DNA of 64,000 nucleotides from Nanchangia anserum (GCF_015240065.1 NZ_CP060506.1:1178001-1242000); one strand, 5' to 3'; shown: positions 36,065-45,973, counted from the first letter of the stretch. Made by a program: numbers and translations. The notes: a model not told the origin generated them from the sequence alone.

Positions 36065-36790
36065 ATGATGACACGCTCAGATGAGGGCTGGGTCGACGCC
36101 GACACCCGCTATTTCACGGGAAGCGCCCGCCTGCGCATGGAAACGCAAACGGAGCAATTTGCGGCCGCGACGGTCGTCTTTTCGCCCGGGTGCCGCAACA
36201 ACTGGCACACCCATCCGGTCTCGCAGACGCTCATCGTCACCGATGGCGTCGGCTTCTATCAGGAGGCCGGCTCCCCCGCCGTCGTTCTGCGTCCGGGCAT
36301 GAGCATCACGATCGGCGCCGGCGTCAACCACTGGCACGGGGCGGCCGCTCATTCGTCGCTGACCCACATCGCGATCACCCTCAACAACGACGAGGGCAAC
36401 GCCGCCGAGTGGGGTGACGCCGTCGACGACGCCACCTACCAGGACGCTCACGCCCAACTTGAGGGCACCCCGCTGGCCCCGGTGAGCGCCGGGCGCGACC
36501 AGCTGGGCGACTTCGCTCCCCTGTTTGCCGAGCTCAACGACGACGTGTTGTTCGGGCGGGTCTGGGCCCGGCGCGCCGAACTTGGCGCGCGCGATCGCTC
36601 CGTCGTCACCGTGTGTTCGCTCATCGCCTCCGGGATCACCGACTCCTCCCTGGCGTACCACCTGAGCACTGCCCGCGACAACGGGGTCGGACGCGACGAG
36701 ATCGCGGAAATCATCACCCATGCGGCGTTCTACGTCGGATGGCCGAAGGCATGGGCGGCATTTCGCCTGGCCGCGGATATCTGGAAATAA
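36065..36790 (+). CDS. Cupin domain fused to carboxymuconolactone decarboxylase-like domain
   Basis: A 241-residue two-domain protein. Residues about 25-110 are a cupin with the metal motif RNNWHTHPVSQTLIVTDGVG and a second histidine box near VNHWHGAAAH. Residues about 145-240 are a CMD/AhpD-like helical domain with DRSVVTVCSLIASG and EIAEIITHAAFYVGWPKAW. The CxxC of AhpD peroxidases is missing. Such fusions are known, but the substrate of this one is unknown. It is divergent from a MerR regulator and followed 23 bases later by an alcohol dehydrogenase. GAGGAG precedes the ATG. Confidence 0.85.
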   Translation: MMTRSDEGWVDADTRYFTGSARLRMETQTEQFAAATVVFSPGCRNNWHTHPVSQTLIVTDGVGFYQEAGSPAVVLRPGMSITIGAGVNHWHGAAAHSSLTHIAITLNNDEGNAAEWGDAVDDATYQDAHAQLEGTPLAPVSAGRDQLGDFAPLFAELNDDVLFGRVWARRAELGARDRSVVTVCSLIASGITDSSLAYHLSTARDNGVGRDEIAEIITHAAFYVGWPKAWAAFRLAADIWK

Positions 36791-36813
36791 CGAGCTACGA
36801 GGAAGACACCGAC

Positions 36814-37836
36814 ATGCGAGCAGTCATTATGCGCGGCGCGGGCAACCCCGTCGTGACCGAGGTACCCGATCCGCAGATCGAGGCGCCCACCGATGCCACC
36901 ATTCGTATCGATGCCGCCTGTGTGTGCGGCTCTGACCTGTGGCCGTATCGCGGCCTCGAGGACGCCGAGAACCTCCGCATGGGCCACGAGTACGTCGGCC
37001 ACGTCGTCGAGGTCGGGGCCGAGGTGAGTACCCTCACGGTCGGCGATTACGTTGTCGGCTCGTTCGTCATCTCGTGCGGCGAGTGTGAGATCTGCCGCGC
37101 CGGGTATCAGTCGCGGTGCCGCCACGCGTCCTTCGTGCACGGCGGCATCGGCACCCAGGCCGAATACGCGCGCATTCCCTTCGCCGACGGCACTCTCGTC
37201 GCCCTGCCAGGCAAACCGGACGATGCCTACATTCCGTCGCTGCTGGCCGCCTCCGACGTGCTGGGCACGGGCTGGTTTGCCGCGGACGCCGCGGGCGCAG
37301 CGGCGGGCAAGACGATCGCCGTCGTCGGCGACGGGGCGGTCGGCCTCATGGGTGTTCTCGGTGCCCGCGAGATGGGTGCCGAGCGGATCATCATTTCCTC
37401 GCGCCACCCGCAGCGGCAGGCGTTGGCCCGCGAATTCGGCGCGACCGACGTCATCGAGGAGCGCGGCGATGATGCGGCCGAGCGGATTCGCGAACTTACC
37501 GACGGCCTGGGTGCCCACGGCACCGTCGAGGCCGTGGGGACTCAGGAGTCGATGATGCAGGCCATCGCCTCGACTCGCCCTGGCGGCAAGGTCGGCTACG
37601 TCGGCGTCTCGCACGGCGTCGAGATCCCCGGCATCGACCTGTTCTTCTCGCTCCTCCACCTTCACGGCGGTCCGGCCCCTGTGCGCCGTTACCTGCCCGA
37701 TCTCATCGAGCGGATCCTCAGCGACCAGATCACGCCGGGACGCGTGTTCGATCGCGAGCTGTCACTGGACGAGGCTCCCGAGGCCTATCGGGCGATGGAT
37801 CAGCGCGAGGCCGTGAAGGTGCTGCTGCGTCCCTAG
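36814..37836 (+). CDS. Zinc-dependent alcohol dehydrogenase family protein
   Basis: A 340-residue medium-chain dehydrogenase. Catalytic zinc ligands are Cys in DAACVCGSDLWPY and the GHEYVGHV box; the structural zinc site is CGECEICRAGYQSRC (four Cys). The NAD(P) fold carries VVGDGAVGLMGVLGA. The ATG at 36814 has ACGAGGAAG upstream. It probably works with the upstream cupin/CMD protein under the same MerR regulator in aldehyde or alcohol turnover; the substrate is not identifiable. Confidence 0.9.
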   Translation: MRAVIMRGAGNPVVTEVPDPQIEAPTDATIRIDAACVCGSDLWPYRGLEDAENLRMGHEYVGHVVEVGAEVSTLTVGDYVVGSFVISCGECEICRAGYQSRCRHASFVHGGIGTQAEYARIPFADGTLVALPGKPDDAYIPSLLAASDVLGTGWFAADAAGAAAGKTIAVVGDGAVGLMGVLGAREMGAERIIISSRHPQRQALAREFGATDVIEERGDDAAERIRELTDGLGAHGTVEAVGTQESMMQAIASTRPGGKVGYVGVSHGVEIPGIDLFFSLLHLHGGPAPVRRYLPDLIERILSDQITPGRVFDRELSLDEAPEAYRAMDQREAVKVLLRP

Positions 37837-38429
37837 CCCTCCCTCACCGACGTTGCCTCGCGCGAGCGGACGTCGCGGATATAGCGTGCCGGCACGCCTG
37901 CGACGATCGAGCGCGGGGCAACGTCGCGCGTGACGACGGAGCCTGCCCCGACGATCGCGCCCTCGCCGATACGCACGCCGGCGAGAATGCTCGCCTGCGA
38001 TCCGATCCACACATTCGCCTCAACAACGATGGGTGCCGGGTGCAGCGTGGCGCGATGGTCGGGGTCTTCGTCGTGGTTAAGGGTCGCAAAGACGGCATTG
38101 TGGCCGATGAAAGTCCCGTCACCGATCCACACGCCACCTTGGTCTTGGAACGAGCAGCCGGCGTTGACAAAGATCGACCGTCCGAAGTGGAGGTTGACGC
38201 CGCCGTCGATCGTGATGCGCGGCAGGATGGTCACGGACTCGTCGATGGGCTCGCCGAGCAGCTGAGAAAGCTCGGCGCGGATGCTCGGTTGGTCGAGTTC
38301 TCGCGTGTTGATGTACTGCGTAACCTCGCGCGAGCGTTCGGCGCGAGCATGCATGAACGCTGTGGCCTCCGAGTCGGGCGTCAGTGCGACGCCACGGGCC
38401 ATGAGATCGCGAAAATCATCTAGTGTCAC
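37833..38429 (-). CDS. Sugar O-acetyltransferase (hexapeptide repeat)
   Basis: A 198-residue left-handed beta-helix acetyltransferase of the LacA/Maa/NodL group, using acetyl-CoA. An N-terminal helical cap (about residues 10-55) is followed by hexapeptide turns, the histidine-containing loop ATLNHDEDP and the C-terminal IGEGAIVGAGSVVTRDVAPR. Sugar specificity is not readable. It converges on the alcohol dehydrogenase with a 4-base overlap of the stop codons. Confidence 0.88.
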   Translation of the reverse strand: MTLDDFRDLMARGVALTPDSEATAFMHARAERSREVTQYINTRELDQPSIRAELSQLLGEPIDESVTILPRITIDGGVNLHFGRSIFVNAGCSFQDQGGVWIGDGTFIGHNAVFATLNHDEDPDHRATLHPAPIVVEANVWIGSQASILAGVRIGEGAIVGAGSVVTRDVAPRSIVAGVPARYIRDVRSREATSVREG

Positions 38430-38503
38430 CGGAAACTCCGTTCGATTCGTGCTCGGTCGTGAGGCGATCCCCGCCTGCTAACGACGTTGAGGCTAAGAGG
38501 TGA

Positions 38504-38520
38504 ACCTCACTCGAGGTCAA
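38504..38520 (-). promoter_or_regulatory. Palindrome at the acetyltransferase promoter
   Basis: ACCTC-ACTC-GAGGT (38504-38517) is a 5-bp-arm palindrome that overlaps TTGACC on the minus strand (38515-38520), a good -35 box. A -10 candidate (TTAGCC) follows after about 18 bases. It may be an operator, possibly of a MerR-type protein, but no regulator can be assigned. Confidence 0.35.
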
Positions 38521-38564
38521 CCCTCACCGTTGTGAACACGTCCACCGAGGTTCCCCCCCGGACG

Positions 38565-38570
38565 TATACT
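38565..38570 (+). promoter_or_regulatory. -10 element for leaderless ABC exporter mRNA
   Basis: TATACT ends eight bases before the ATG at 38579, with CACCGGCG between and no ribosome binding site. It is one of the best -10 matches in the window. Confidence 0.6.
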
Positions 38571-38578
38571 CACCGGCG

Positions 38579-39547
38579 ATGACATCCCCTACCGCCCTCG
38601 TTGCCCACGCGCTGCGCCGCGAATTTGGCAAATCCGCCTTTGTCGCCGTCGATGACGTGTCGCTGCGCGTCGAGCCCGGACATATTCACGCCCTCCTCGG
38701 CCCCAATGGTGCCGGGAAGACGACGACGGTGCGCATGTGCGCGACGTTGCTCGAGCCGACGTCTGGATCAGTGAGCGTCGCAGGCATTGACGCCGTTCGC
38801 CAGCCCCACCGGGCCCGTCGCCATCTCGGTCTCGTTCTCGGCGGCGAGCTCGGCTTTTACGGGCGCGCGAGCGCCCGCGATAACCTCGGATTCTTTGCCG
38901 ATCTGCAAGGGGTGAGCGGGCGCGAGCGTCGAGCGGCTATTGACCGTGCTCTCGCCCTGGTCGATCTGGCCGATAGCGCGGACGTTCGCGTCCAGGAGTT
39001 CTCACGCGGCATGACCCAGCGACTCCACCTGGCCCGGGCAGCCCTGACGCAGCCCGAACTCCTGCTGCTCGACGAACCGACCACGGGTCTCGATCCCGAC
39101 ATCGCCTTGCGCGTGCGCGACGTCATTCGGGAGTTTGCCGCCTCGGGCATCGGCGTGCTGCTGACATCCCACTCGATGCCGGAGGTCGAGGAACTCGCCG
39201 ACGTCATCTCAGTGATCGGGGCGGGACGCATTGTGACCCGGGGCAACGTTGCCGACATCGCAGCGTTCGCCGGCATCGGGTTGACGACGTCCTTTAGCCT
39301 GCCCGCGCGCGCCAGCGGCCTCGCCCAGACATGTGTGGAGCGCCTCGGCGAACATTTCACCGTCAAGAGGCGTCCTCAATCGGGACGGTGGGCGCTGAGC
39401 GTGTATTGGCCCCGCTCACTGTCGCGGGACGACTGTTCACACACACTGTCCCAGGTGCTCGGCGACGTCACGCCCACCGACCTCGTGACACGGCCCGCCT
39501 CGCTGGAGGAGGCCTATCTGGCCCTGGCAGAAAGGCTGTCGCGGTGA
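38579..39547 (+). CDS. ABC-2 type exporter, ATP-binding protein
   Basis: A 322-residue ABC ATPase. Walker A is LLGPNGAGKTTTVRM (about residues 39-53), the signature is VQEFSRGMTQRLHLARA, Walker B is LLLLDEPTTGLDPD and the switch histidine is in LLTSHSMPEVEEL. The SRGM-type signature is usual for drug- or polysaccharide-export ATPases working with ABC-2 permeases. The last 90 residues form an extra C-terminal domain. Two permease genes follow with overlapping codons. The transported substrate is unknown. Confidence 0.9.
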   Translation: MTSPTALVAHALRREFGKSAFVAVDDVSLRVEPGHIHALLGPNGAGKTTTVRMCATLLEPTSGSVSVAGIDAVRQPHRARRHLGLVLGGELGFYGRASARDNLGFFADLQGVSGRERRAAIDRALALVDLADSADVRVQEFSRGMTQRLHLARAALTQPELLLLDEPTTGLDPDIALRVRDVIREFAASGIGVLLTSHSMPEVEELADVISVIGAGRIVTRGNVADIAAFAGIGLTTSFSLPARASGLAQTCVERLGEHFTVKRRPQSGRWALSVYWPRSLSRDDCSHTLSQVLGDVTPTDLVTRPASLEEAYLALAERLSR

Positions 39548-40299
39548 TCCGCCAGGTACGTCTGGGACTCTTCTTCTTGCGTCAGTTCCTGTCGGTGCCG
39601 TATTTCGTGCAGCTCATGGTCATGGCGACGATCTCGGCGACGCTCGTGCAATTCTTCGCCTTTTCTGCCTGGGGCGCCATCACCCCGACGCAAGGCTGGG
39701 TTCGCGGCGGGGTCATCGGCATGTGGTCGGTCGCGACGACTGCCGCGGGCATCGTCGGCTTCCAGCGCTATCGCGGCACCCTCGTCTATCTCGTCCTCGC
39801 TCCCGTCGGAGCGCTGCGCGTCCTCGCCGCGCTCGTCGCCTCCGCGGCCACGTGCGGCCTCGGCGCGTTCCCTCTGGCGTGGGTGACGTGGGCGCTGTGC
39901 GCGGGCAGCGTCTCCTTCACGACGACCGATGCCGTCGGCTGGGCGCGCATCGCCGCCGGCGTCGTCGCCCTGTTCATTGGCTGCGTGAGCTTGAGTTTCG
40001 CCGTAGCGACCCTGTTCGTCCTCACCCCGAACGCCATCAGCTACGAGGGCCTGGTCCTCGTCCCCGTCTTTCTCGCCTCGGGCATCCTGTTCACCTCGAG
40101 CGCTCCGGGTTGGGTCGGCATCACCAGTGCGCTGCTGCCGCTGCGCCTACCGTTTGAGCTGCTCTCACTCGGGCCGATCTCGACGGTGAGTCTGTGGGCA
40201 TGGCCGCTTTCCGTGGCGGCGTGGAGTGTTCTGTCGTGGCTGGGAGCCAAGCGCGCAATCCGACTGGCTACCCGCGCCGGGACGCTGGAGGTGATCTGA
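39544..40299 (+). CDS. ABC-2 type exporter permease, first subunit
   Basis: A 251-residue integral membrane protein with about six transmembrane segments (for example LAWPLS-type segments near the C-terminus and ARIAAGVVALFIGCVSLSFA in the middle). The GTG start overlaps the ATPase stop as GTGA. Sequence conservation in this family is low, so the call rests on topology, size and its position between an ABC-2 ATPase and a second similar permease. Confidence 0.75.
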   Translation: MIRQVRLGLFFLRQFLSVPYFVQLMVMATISATLVQFFAFSAWGAITPTQGWVRGGVIGMWSVATTAAGIVGFQRYRGTLVYLVLAPVGALRVLAALVASAATCGLGAFPLAWVTWALCAGSVSFTTTDAVGWARIAAGVVALFIGCVSLSFAVATLFVLTPNAISYEGLVLVPVFLASGILFTSSAPGWVGITSALLPLRLPFELLSLGPISTVSLWAWPLSVAAWSVLSWLGAKRAIRLATRAGTLEVI

Positions 40300-41054
40300 T
40301 GGGGGCGGCCTATCGCCGGTTTCGCTCGGGCGTGCGGGTGTCGTGGTCCTCGTCGATCGCTTTTGCAACACTTGGCACGGCACTCGTCACGCTCATCGTT
40401 CTGCCGCTCCTTGACATCGCCTTCGCGATCCTCATGGGATCAGACGTCGCCGCTCCCGATTTGGCGCGTACGGGCTACGCCGCCGCGCTCGTCGCGTGGA
40501 GCCTGTCCATCGCCTCGGGCATCGTCGCCGCGATCGCCGCCGACCGCACGCTTGGCATCTACCTGGTCGTGCACCAGTACCGGCGCATCGATGTCGCCTA
40601 TTGGCTCTCGCGCGCAACCATGCCGACCCTGTTGTCGCTGGTCACCGGTGCGACCAGCATCGGCGCGGTCGCGTTGTTCTCCAGCGACACCGCCATGTTG
40701 CTTCGCGTGTGTGCCCTCGTCCCCGTCGTCGTCATCGTCGGGATCGCGATGGGCATAGGCGCCGCCGGAATCGGGGTCTCGCTGCCCGATCCCTATCTGG
40801 GTGCGACGATCCTCGGATCCTTCGTTCCCGTCTTCTCGGGAGTGATCGTGCCCGTGGACCTATGTCCGGCGTGGGTACGCGTCATCGCCACGGTCGTTCC
40901 CGGATCCGGACTCGCCTCCTCGGTCGCCGAATTCTCTGCCCCGGGCCTGCTGCGCGATCTCGCGTGCGCGCTCGTTTACGCCGGCATCGGGATCGCGTTC
41001 ACCCAACGAGCCGCTCGCGCGCTGCGCAGCGGCCGCCGTTTCGACACCCTCTAG
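40299..41054 (+). CDS. ABC-2 type exporter permease, second subunit
   Basis: A 251-residue membrane protein, the same length as its neighbour. It has several hydrophobic segments (LGTALVTLIVLPLLDIAFAI, then LVAWSLSIASGIVAAIAA, then VCALVPVVVIVGIAMGIGAA), a short re-entrant region ending LPDPYLGATILG, and a basic C-terminus. The ATG overlaps the previous stop as TGATG. It presumably forms a heterodimer with the first permease. Confidence 0.78.
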   Translation: MGAAYRRFRSGVRVSWSSSIAFATLGTALVTLIVLPLLDIAFAILMGSDVAAPDLARTGYAAALVAWSLSIASGIVAAIAADRTLGIYLVVHQYRRIDVAYWLSRATMPTLLSLVTGATSIGAVALFSSDTAMLLRVCALVPVVVIVGIAMGIGAAGIGVSLPDPYLGATILGSFVPVFSGVIVPVDLCPAWVRVIATVVPGSGLASSVAEFSAPGLLRDLACALVYAGIGIAFTQRAARALRSGRRFDTL

Positions 41055-41062
41055 GAGGAGCC

Positions 41063-42121
41063 ATGCTCGGATGGTCACCGCGGTGGCAGGGATACCTCGC
41101 CGTCGCCGAGATGGAGGCCAAGACTCCCCTGCGCGCCGCACGGATCAGCGCGATTCATCGCGGCGGCGGCGAGTGCATCGTCGCCGATAGCGGCGAGACC
41201 ACCACGTTCAACCTGTCCTATCCCCATCCGGCGCGTGCCCTCGAGCAGTGGCCGCCGGTCGTCGGCGATTGGGCAGGCCTGGATGCCGAAGGTGCCATCG
41301 CGACAGTTCTGCCACGAGTGACCTACCTGGAGCGCGCCGGGGTGTCGCGCTCCTCGCTCATGCAGCCGATCGCGGCGAACATCGACGCGCTCGTCATCGT
41401 CGAGCCCTTGCGGCCCTCCCCGAGTATCGGCAGGATCGAGCGGTTTGTCGCCCTCGCCCATGCCGCCGGGATCTCGCCCTGGCTCGTCCTCACGAAGGCG
41501 GACCTCGTCGATGCCGCTGACGCACGCGAGGTCCTCGAACGCGTCGACTACCTCGTCGATCGGGCGTTTGCCGTCAGTAACGCCGAGGAGTCCTCGCTGA
41601 CGCCGCTGCGCGAGGCAATCACTCCCCATGACACGCTGGTGCTCGTGGGACGCTCGGGCGCGGGCAAGACCACGCTGACGAACGCGCTGCTCGGGCTGTC
41701 GTTGGCGACGGCTGCGGTGCGCGAGGGCGACGGCAAGGGGCGCCATACGACGACGCGGCGACAGCTCGTCGCGACGCCGCACGGCATCATCCTCGATACC
41801 CCCGGCATCCGGGCGCTAGCGGCCACGCCAGATGCCGACGCCATCGACGAGACGTTCGCGGCCATCACCGATCTGGCCCGTGGGTGCCGCTTCGCCGACT
41901 GCACCCATGATGCGGAACCCGGTTGCGCCATTCGAGAGGCGGTCGACCTCGGAGATCTCGACGCCGCCGAGCTCGACCGCTACCGCCGGATGCGCGCCGA
42001 GGCACAGCGCCAGATCGTGCGCGCCGACGCCCGTCTCCACCGTGCCGAGCAACGCCAGGCGAGCAAGAACAATACCCGCGGCCGCCGCGACGCCATGGCC
42101 CGAAAAGGGCGCCGCCGCTGA
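41063..42121 (+). CDS. rsgA: Ribosome small subunit-dependent GTPase A
   Basis: RsgA checks late 30S subunits. The 352-residue protein shows the circularly permuted GTPase order: G4 LTKAD (about residues 143-147), then the P-loop GRSGAGKTTLTN (196-207), then DTPGIR (245-250). An OB-fold precedes these. The zinc site follows (CRFADCTHDAEPGCAI), and the tail is basic, as usual for rRNA contact. AGGAGGAG precedes the ATG, which lies 8 bases after the permease gene, so it is probably read with the exporter genes. Confidence 0.93.
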   Translation: MLGWSPRWQGYLAVAEMEAKTPLRAARISAIHRGGGECIVADSGETTTFNLSYPHPARALEQWPPVVGDWAGLDAEGAIATVLPRVTYLERAGVSRSSLMQPIAANIDALVIVEPLRPSPSIGRIERFVALAHAAGISPWLVLTKADLVDAADAREVLERVDYLVDRAFAVSNAEESSLTPLREAITPHDTLVLVGRSGAGKTTLTNALLGLSLATAAVREGDGKGRHTTTRRQLVATPHGIILDTPGIRALAATPDADAIDETFAAITDLARGCRFADCTHDAEPGCAIREAVDLGDLDAAELDRYRRMRAEAQRQIVRADARLHRAEQRQASKNNTRGRRDAMARKGRRR

Positions 42122-42210
42122 TTCCGCACCCGCCCTATGCACGGTGACAGCCATGCGTCGAAACTGCCTCTGTTACCGTGTACCGCAACATGACGGAAGT
42201 GAGGTGAATA

Positions 42211-43408
42211 ATGATCTGGAAGCGTCATGTGGCCTTCTTGTTGACCTCGCAGGCCATTTCCTTGTTGGGATCCTCCATCGTCCAGTCGGCGATGATCTGG
42301 CATATCACCCTCGTGACCACGTCGGGTTCAGCTATCGCGCTCGCTTCGGTCGCCGCCTTCCTGCCGCTCGTCATCGTCTCGCCGCTCGCCGGGGTATGGG
42401 CGGATCGCTATAACCGTCGGGTCATCACTGTCGCCGCCGACGCCGCGGTCGCCGTCGCCACGGCGGGGATCTTCGTCGCCTTTGTCCTCGGCCATCGCTC
42501 GCTGACCCTCATGTGCGTGGTCCTGGCTATCCGCAGTTGTGCCACGGCCTTCCAGTCTCCCGCCGTTACATCCCTGCTGCCCGGATTCGTCCCCGAGGAC
42601 CACCTCATGCGCGTCAACGGGCTGTCCGGCTCCGTGCAGGCGCTGTCGAATATTCTCGGTCCGGCCCTGGGTGGTGTCGCGCTTGCTCTCATGCCCCTTC
42701 ACATGGTGTTTCTCATCGACATCGCAACGGCGATCATCGGTATCACACTGTTTGGTTCTTCGTGAAGGTCCCCGCCTATGGTGACAACCGCGAGAACATC
42801 GGCACGTGGAACCACGAGTTCCGGGTGGGACTGCGCTACATCAGGAGGCACGACTTTTACAGCCCGCTCCTCGTGTTCTTCGCCGTGAGTATGACCGCGA
42901 TCTCAGCGCCGGCTTTCCTCGCTAACCTTCACGTTGCCCGGAATTCGGTGCGGAAACGTGGCGCCTTTCCGTTGTTGAAACCTTCTACGGAATTGGCGCC
43001 GCCCTCGGCGGTGGTCTCGTTGCCCTGTGGCCGGGGCTGCGTCGCGAAATCTCGACAATCGCCTACGCCATCGCCGTCATAGGACTTGCCTTCATTCTGT
43101 TAGCGCTTGCCCCGACCTTCGTCATTTTCACGGCGGTCATGGGGCTGTTGGGCGTGGTCATTCCCTACCTCAATGCCCCGGCCATCACCTTGTTGCAGCG
43201 CACATGCGCCCCTCAACACCTGGGCAAGCTCATGTCGATCGTCGTTATGCTCAACGGCGCCTTCTTGCCCCTGGGGATCGCCATCTTCAGCCCGCTCGCC
43301 GACCACATTCCCATCTGGGCCATCATGGTCCTCGGGGGCATCATCGAACTGGGCGGTGCGCGGGCATCCTCACTCACCGCGGCTGAGGGCCGTCAAGGGC
43401 CCCGTTAG
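42211..43408 (+). CDS. MFS transporter, MefA-like efflux type, two frame breaks
   Basis: The parts in three frames add up to one protein of about 400 residues of the MFS_3/macrolide-efflux-like type: LLTSQAISLLGSSIVQSAMI and VWADRYNRRVI at the N-terminus, then VGLRYIRRHDFYSPLLVFFA in the middle, then VIPYLNAPAITLLQRTCAPQ near the C-terminus. The frame is lost at TTT (42751-42753) and again at AATT (42942-42945); one added base at each restores a continuous 12-segment-type transporter. Either a true pseudogene or base-calling loss would explain this; the second is favoured because the same lesion hits essential genes nearby. GTGAGG precedes the ATG. The substrate is unknown. Confidence 0.75.
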
Positions 43409-44395
43409 CGTGCGGTGACCGCGCTCGGATCCACGCGCCCAGCCGGCGGCACCCCCAACACGTCGGCGCTGGCCCGCAGGTCGTCGTCCATCTGGTCCTG
43501 TAGGGCCTCGACGGAATCGAGCGTAACCATGCCGCGCAGGCGTTTAACAAAGTCAATGGCCACGCTGGTGCCGTAGAGGTTGAGGTCCGTACGCCCTAGC
43601 ACGTGGGCCTCGACCGCGCGCTGGGTCCCCGAGAATTGCGGGTTCGTGCCAACGCTGATCGCGCTTGGCAGCGCAGCGACGGCGCGGGTTCCCGCGACGG
43701 GAACGATCAGCCAGCCGGCGTAGACGCCGTCGGCCGGCACCATCCCGACCTCGCCGGCGCACAGGTTAGCCGTGGGAAATCCGAGGGTGCGCCCGCGGGC
43801 GTAGCCGTGCACGACATCGCCGCGCAGGCGGTAGGGGTGACCGAGGATGCGGGCGGCCGCCTCGACGTCGCCGCGCGCGAGCAGCTGACGCACCCACGTC
43901 GACGAGTAGCGCCGGTCGGCCTCGGTCTCGTGGACGTCATTGACGACGTCCACCGCGAAGCCGTAGCGCTCCCCGAGCTGTTTCAGGGTCTGAAGGTCGC
44001 CCTCGTTGTCGCGGCCGAAGCGGGGTCGCGCCCGACGACGACGACGCGCGCGCCCAGCCCCTCGACAAAATACGTTCGCACGAAGTCCTCGGCGCTCATG
44101 CCGGCGAGGTGCCACGTGTAGGACTCGACGAGCGTCGCATCGATGCCCAGCGCCGCCAGGGCGTTGAGGCGATCGGCAGCGGCATGATGAGGTCGATCCC
44201 CGCCTCGGGAGCGTGCAGCGTGGCCGGGTGCGGATCGAAGGTCAGGGCGATTGCGCGCACGCCCAGCGCCTCGGCGCGCTCGACCACCCGGGTGAGAATA
44301 CGGCGATGGCCGAGGTGGACGCCGTCGAAGATGCCGATCGTCGCCACCGACGCCATCTCGCCGGGAACCTGTGTGAGTGACTTCCAGATATCCAC
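43405..44395 (-). CDS. ribF: Bifunctional riboflavin kinase/FAD synthetase, two frame breaks
   Basis: RibF makes FMN and FAD from riboflavin. The N-terminal adenylyltransferase part has VATIGIFDGVHLGHRRIL and ALTFDPHPA; the C-terminal flavokinase part has LGFPTANL and GVYAGWL. The frame shifts after LIMPLP (near 44174-44176) and after VVVVGRDP (near 44022-44025). One added base at each gives LIMPLPDRLNALAALG and GRDPRFGRDNEGDL, as expected. The GTG start lies 3 bases after truB. The gene is essential in most bacteria, so real loss is unlikely. Confidence 0.88.
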
Positions 44396-44398
44396 GCG

Positions 44399-45446
44399 TT
44401 AACGCTTTCTCGCCGTGGCCAACACGACGTGCGGTTTGAGCTGCATCCCCGAGCCATCCTCGGCGCACCTGGCCAACGCGGCAACCCGATCGTCGCGGTC
44501 GATGAGGGCGATCTCGGCCCCGTCAGCCGCGCCTGCGGGACGGTCGATGTCGCCGGGATCGATCGTGAGGGCGCGCCCAAGCGCCACCGCGTCGCGCTGC
44601 TCCTCGCTGATCTCACCGACGGCACGAGTCCGGCGAGGACCTGCCCGGTAGCACGCACGCAGGGTGCTTCGGTAACGCCGTGGCGAGACACATCGGCGGC
44701 GATCGCGTCGATCGTCATCGCGTCGCCGATGTCGAAGCATGCGGCCGTCGTGCGTCGCAGCGCGCTGAGGTGGGCACCGCAGCCGATCTCGTCGCCGAGT
44801 CGCGAGCGAGCGCAGCGCGGATGTAGGTGCCCGCCGAGCACGTGACGGCGATGTCGCACTCGACGACGTCCACGCCGTCACGCCGGGACGGCCACGGCCC
44901 GTCCACGACATCGAGCGCGCTGATAGTTATGCGCCGCGGCGGCAGCGTCACGTCTTCTCCGGCCCGCACGCGGGCGTAGGCGCGTCGCCCCTGGACTTTG
45001 ATCGCGCTCACCGAACTGGGACGCTGATCCACCTCGCCCCGCCACTGTTCCAGGGCCTCGCCGAGCCTGTCACGGACGTCATCGAGACTCGCGCCCATGC
45101 TCGAGGTGACCTCGCCCTGTGCGTCCTCGGTCGAAGTCGTGACGCCGAAGACCACGCGCCCGCGGTAGCTCTTGGGCGCGCCCTGGACAACCGAGATGAG
45201 CCGAGTTGCCCGTCCGAGCGCGCACACGAGAATTCCCGATGCGGCTGGGTCGAGCGTGCCCGTGTGACCGATCTTCTTGAGCCCGAAGATGCGCCGCAAG
45301 CGGCTGACGACCTGCTGCGAGGTCAACCCGAGCGGTTTATCGACGACGACGAAGCCGGAATCGTCCGCCGGAAACGGGACGGTCGGACGCGCGAGGCTCG
45401 CCTCAGTGCCCGAAGGCGCATAGTCCGGGCTGAGCAGGTCGCTCAC
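44399..45446 (-). CDS. truB: tRNA pseudouridine55 synthase TruB, two frame breaks
   Basis: TruB makes pseudouridine 55 in the T-loop of tRNAs. Conserved segments are [20 protein letters not shown], the catalytic [14 protein letters not shown] (nucleophile Asp) and CSAGTYIRA. After that the frame breaks near 44799 (adding one C gives [14 protein letters not shown]) and near 44630-44631 (adding one G restores [14 protein letters not shown]). Full length would be about 349 residues. The GTG start overlaps the rbfA stop as GTGTGA. Confidence 0.88.
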
Positions 45447-45904
45447 ACGCGGTCCTCGTGATCGCTCGCGTCGTCGTCCTCATCGTCGTCCTTGTGGACG
45501 TACGGGTCGGCGTCGCCGGCATACGATGCATCCTTAGCGGCCTCCGCCAGCTCGGCATCGCGGGCGCGCGCCTTCGCGAGGGTTTCCTCGAACGAGGCGG
45601 CCTGTTCGGGCAGGGCGTCGTGAACGAATTCGATACTCGGGGTCAGCCGAATGCCCAGGGCCTTGCCGATCTCGGAGCGAATGAGCCCCTTTGCCGAGTT
45701 CAGGGCCTGCTGGGTACGGCGACGCTCGCCGTCGGTGCCATAAACCGTGTAAAAGATCGTCGCGTGCTGGAGATCACCGGTGACGCGAACGTCGGTGATC
45801 GTGCAGAAACCGATGCGCGGATCCTTAATGCGTCGCTCAAGCAGCCGGGCGACGGTCTGCTGGATCCGATCGGCGACCTTGCGCTGGCGTGCCTCGTCAG
45901 CCAT
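45443..45904 (-). CDS. rbfA: Ribosome-binding factor A
   Basis: RbfA is a KH-fold assembly factor for the 30S subunit. The 153-residue protein has [20 protein letters not shown] near the N-terminus, [20 protein letters not shown] in the middle and [10 protein letters not shown]. The last 35 residues are acidic and tail-like. The frame is open 39 bases upstream, but the ATG at 45904 has AAGGAGGAA at good spacing. It sits between infB and truB, the usual order. Confidence 0.94.
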   Translation of the reverse strand: MADEARQRKVADRIQQTVARLLERRIKDPRIGFCTITDVRVTGDLQHATIFYTVYGTDGERRRTQQALNSAKGLIRSEIGKALGIRLTPSIEFVHDALPEQAASFEETLAKARARDAELAEAAKDASYAGDADPYVHKDDDEDDDASDHEDRV

Positions 45905-45923
45905 GAGTTCCTCCTTGGGGACT

Positions 45924-45960
45924 CGGCGGCGCCGCACCCGCATCGAGTGCGACGCCGCCG
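45924..45960 (-). terminator. Hairpin between infB and rbfA
   Basis: CGGCGGCGCCGCAC (45924-45937) pairs with GTGCGACGCCGCCG (45947-45960) over 14 positions with one mismatch, 14 bases after the infB stop. There is no T-run. It may attenuate read-through from infB into rbfA-truB-ribF. Confidence 0.5.
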
Positions 45961-45973
45961 CTATCTCAGACCG

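Noticed and set aside
42211..43408. The MFS gene as a genuine decayed pseudogene
   Set aside because: The lesions are the same single-base type as in neighbouring essential genes, so decay cannot be claimed from this sequence.
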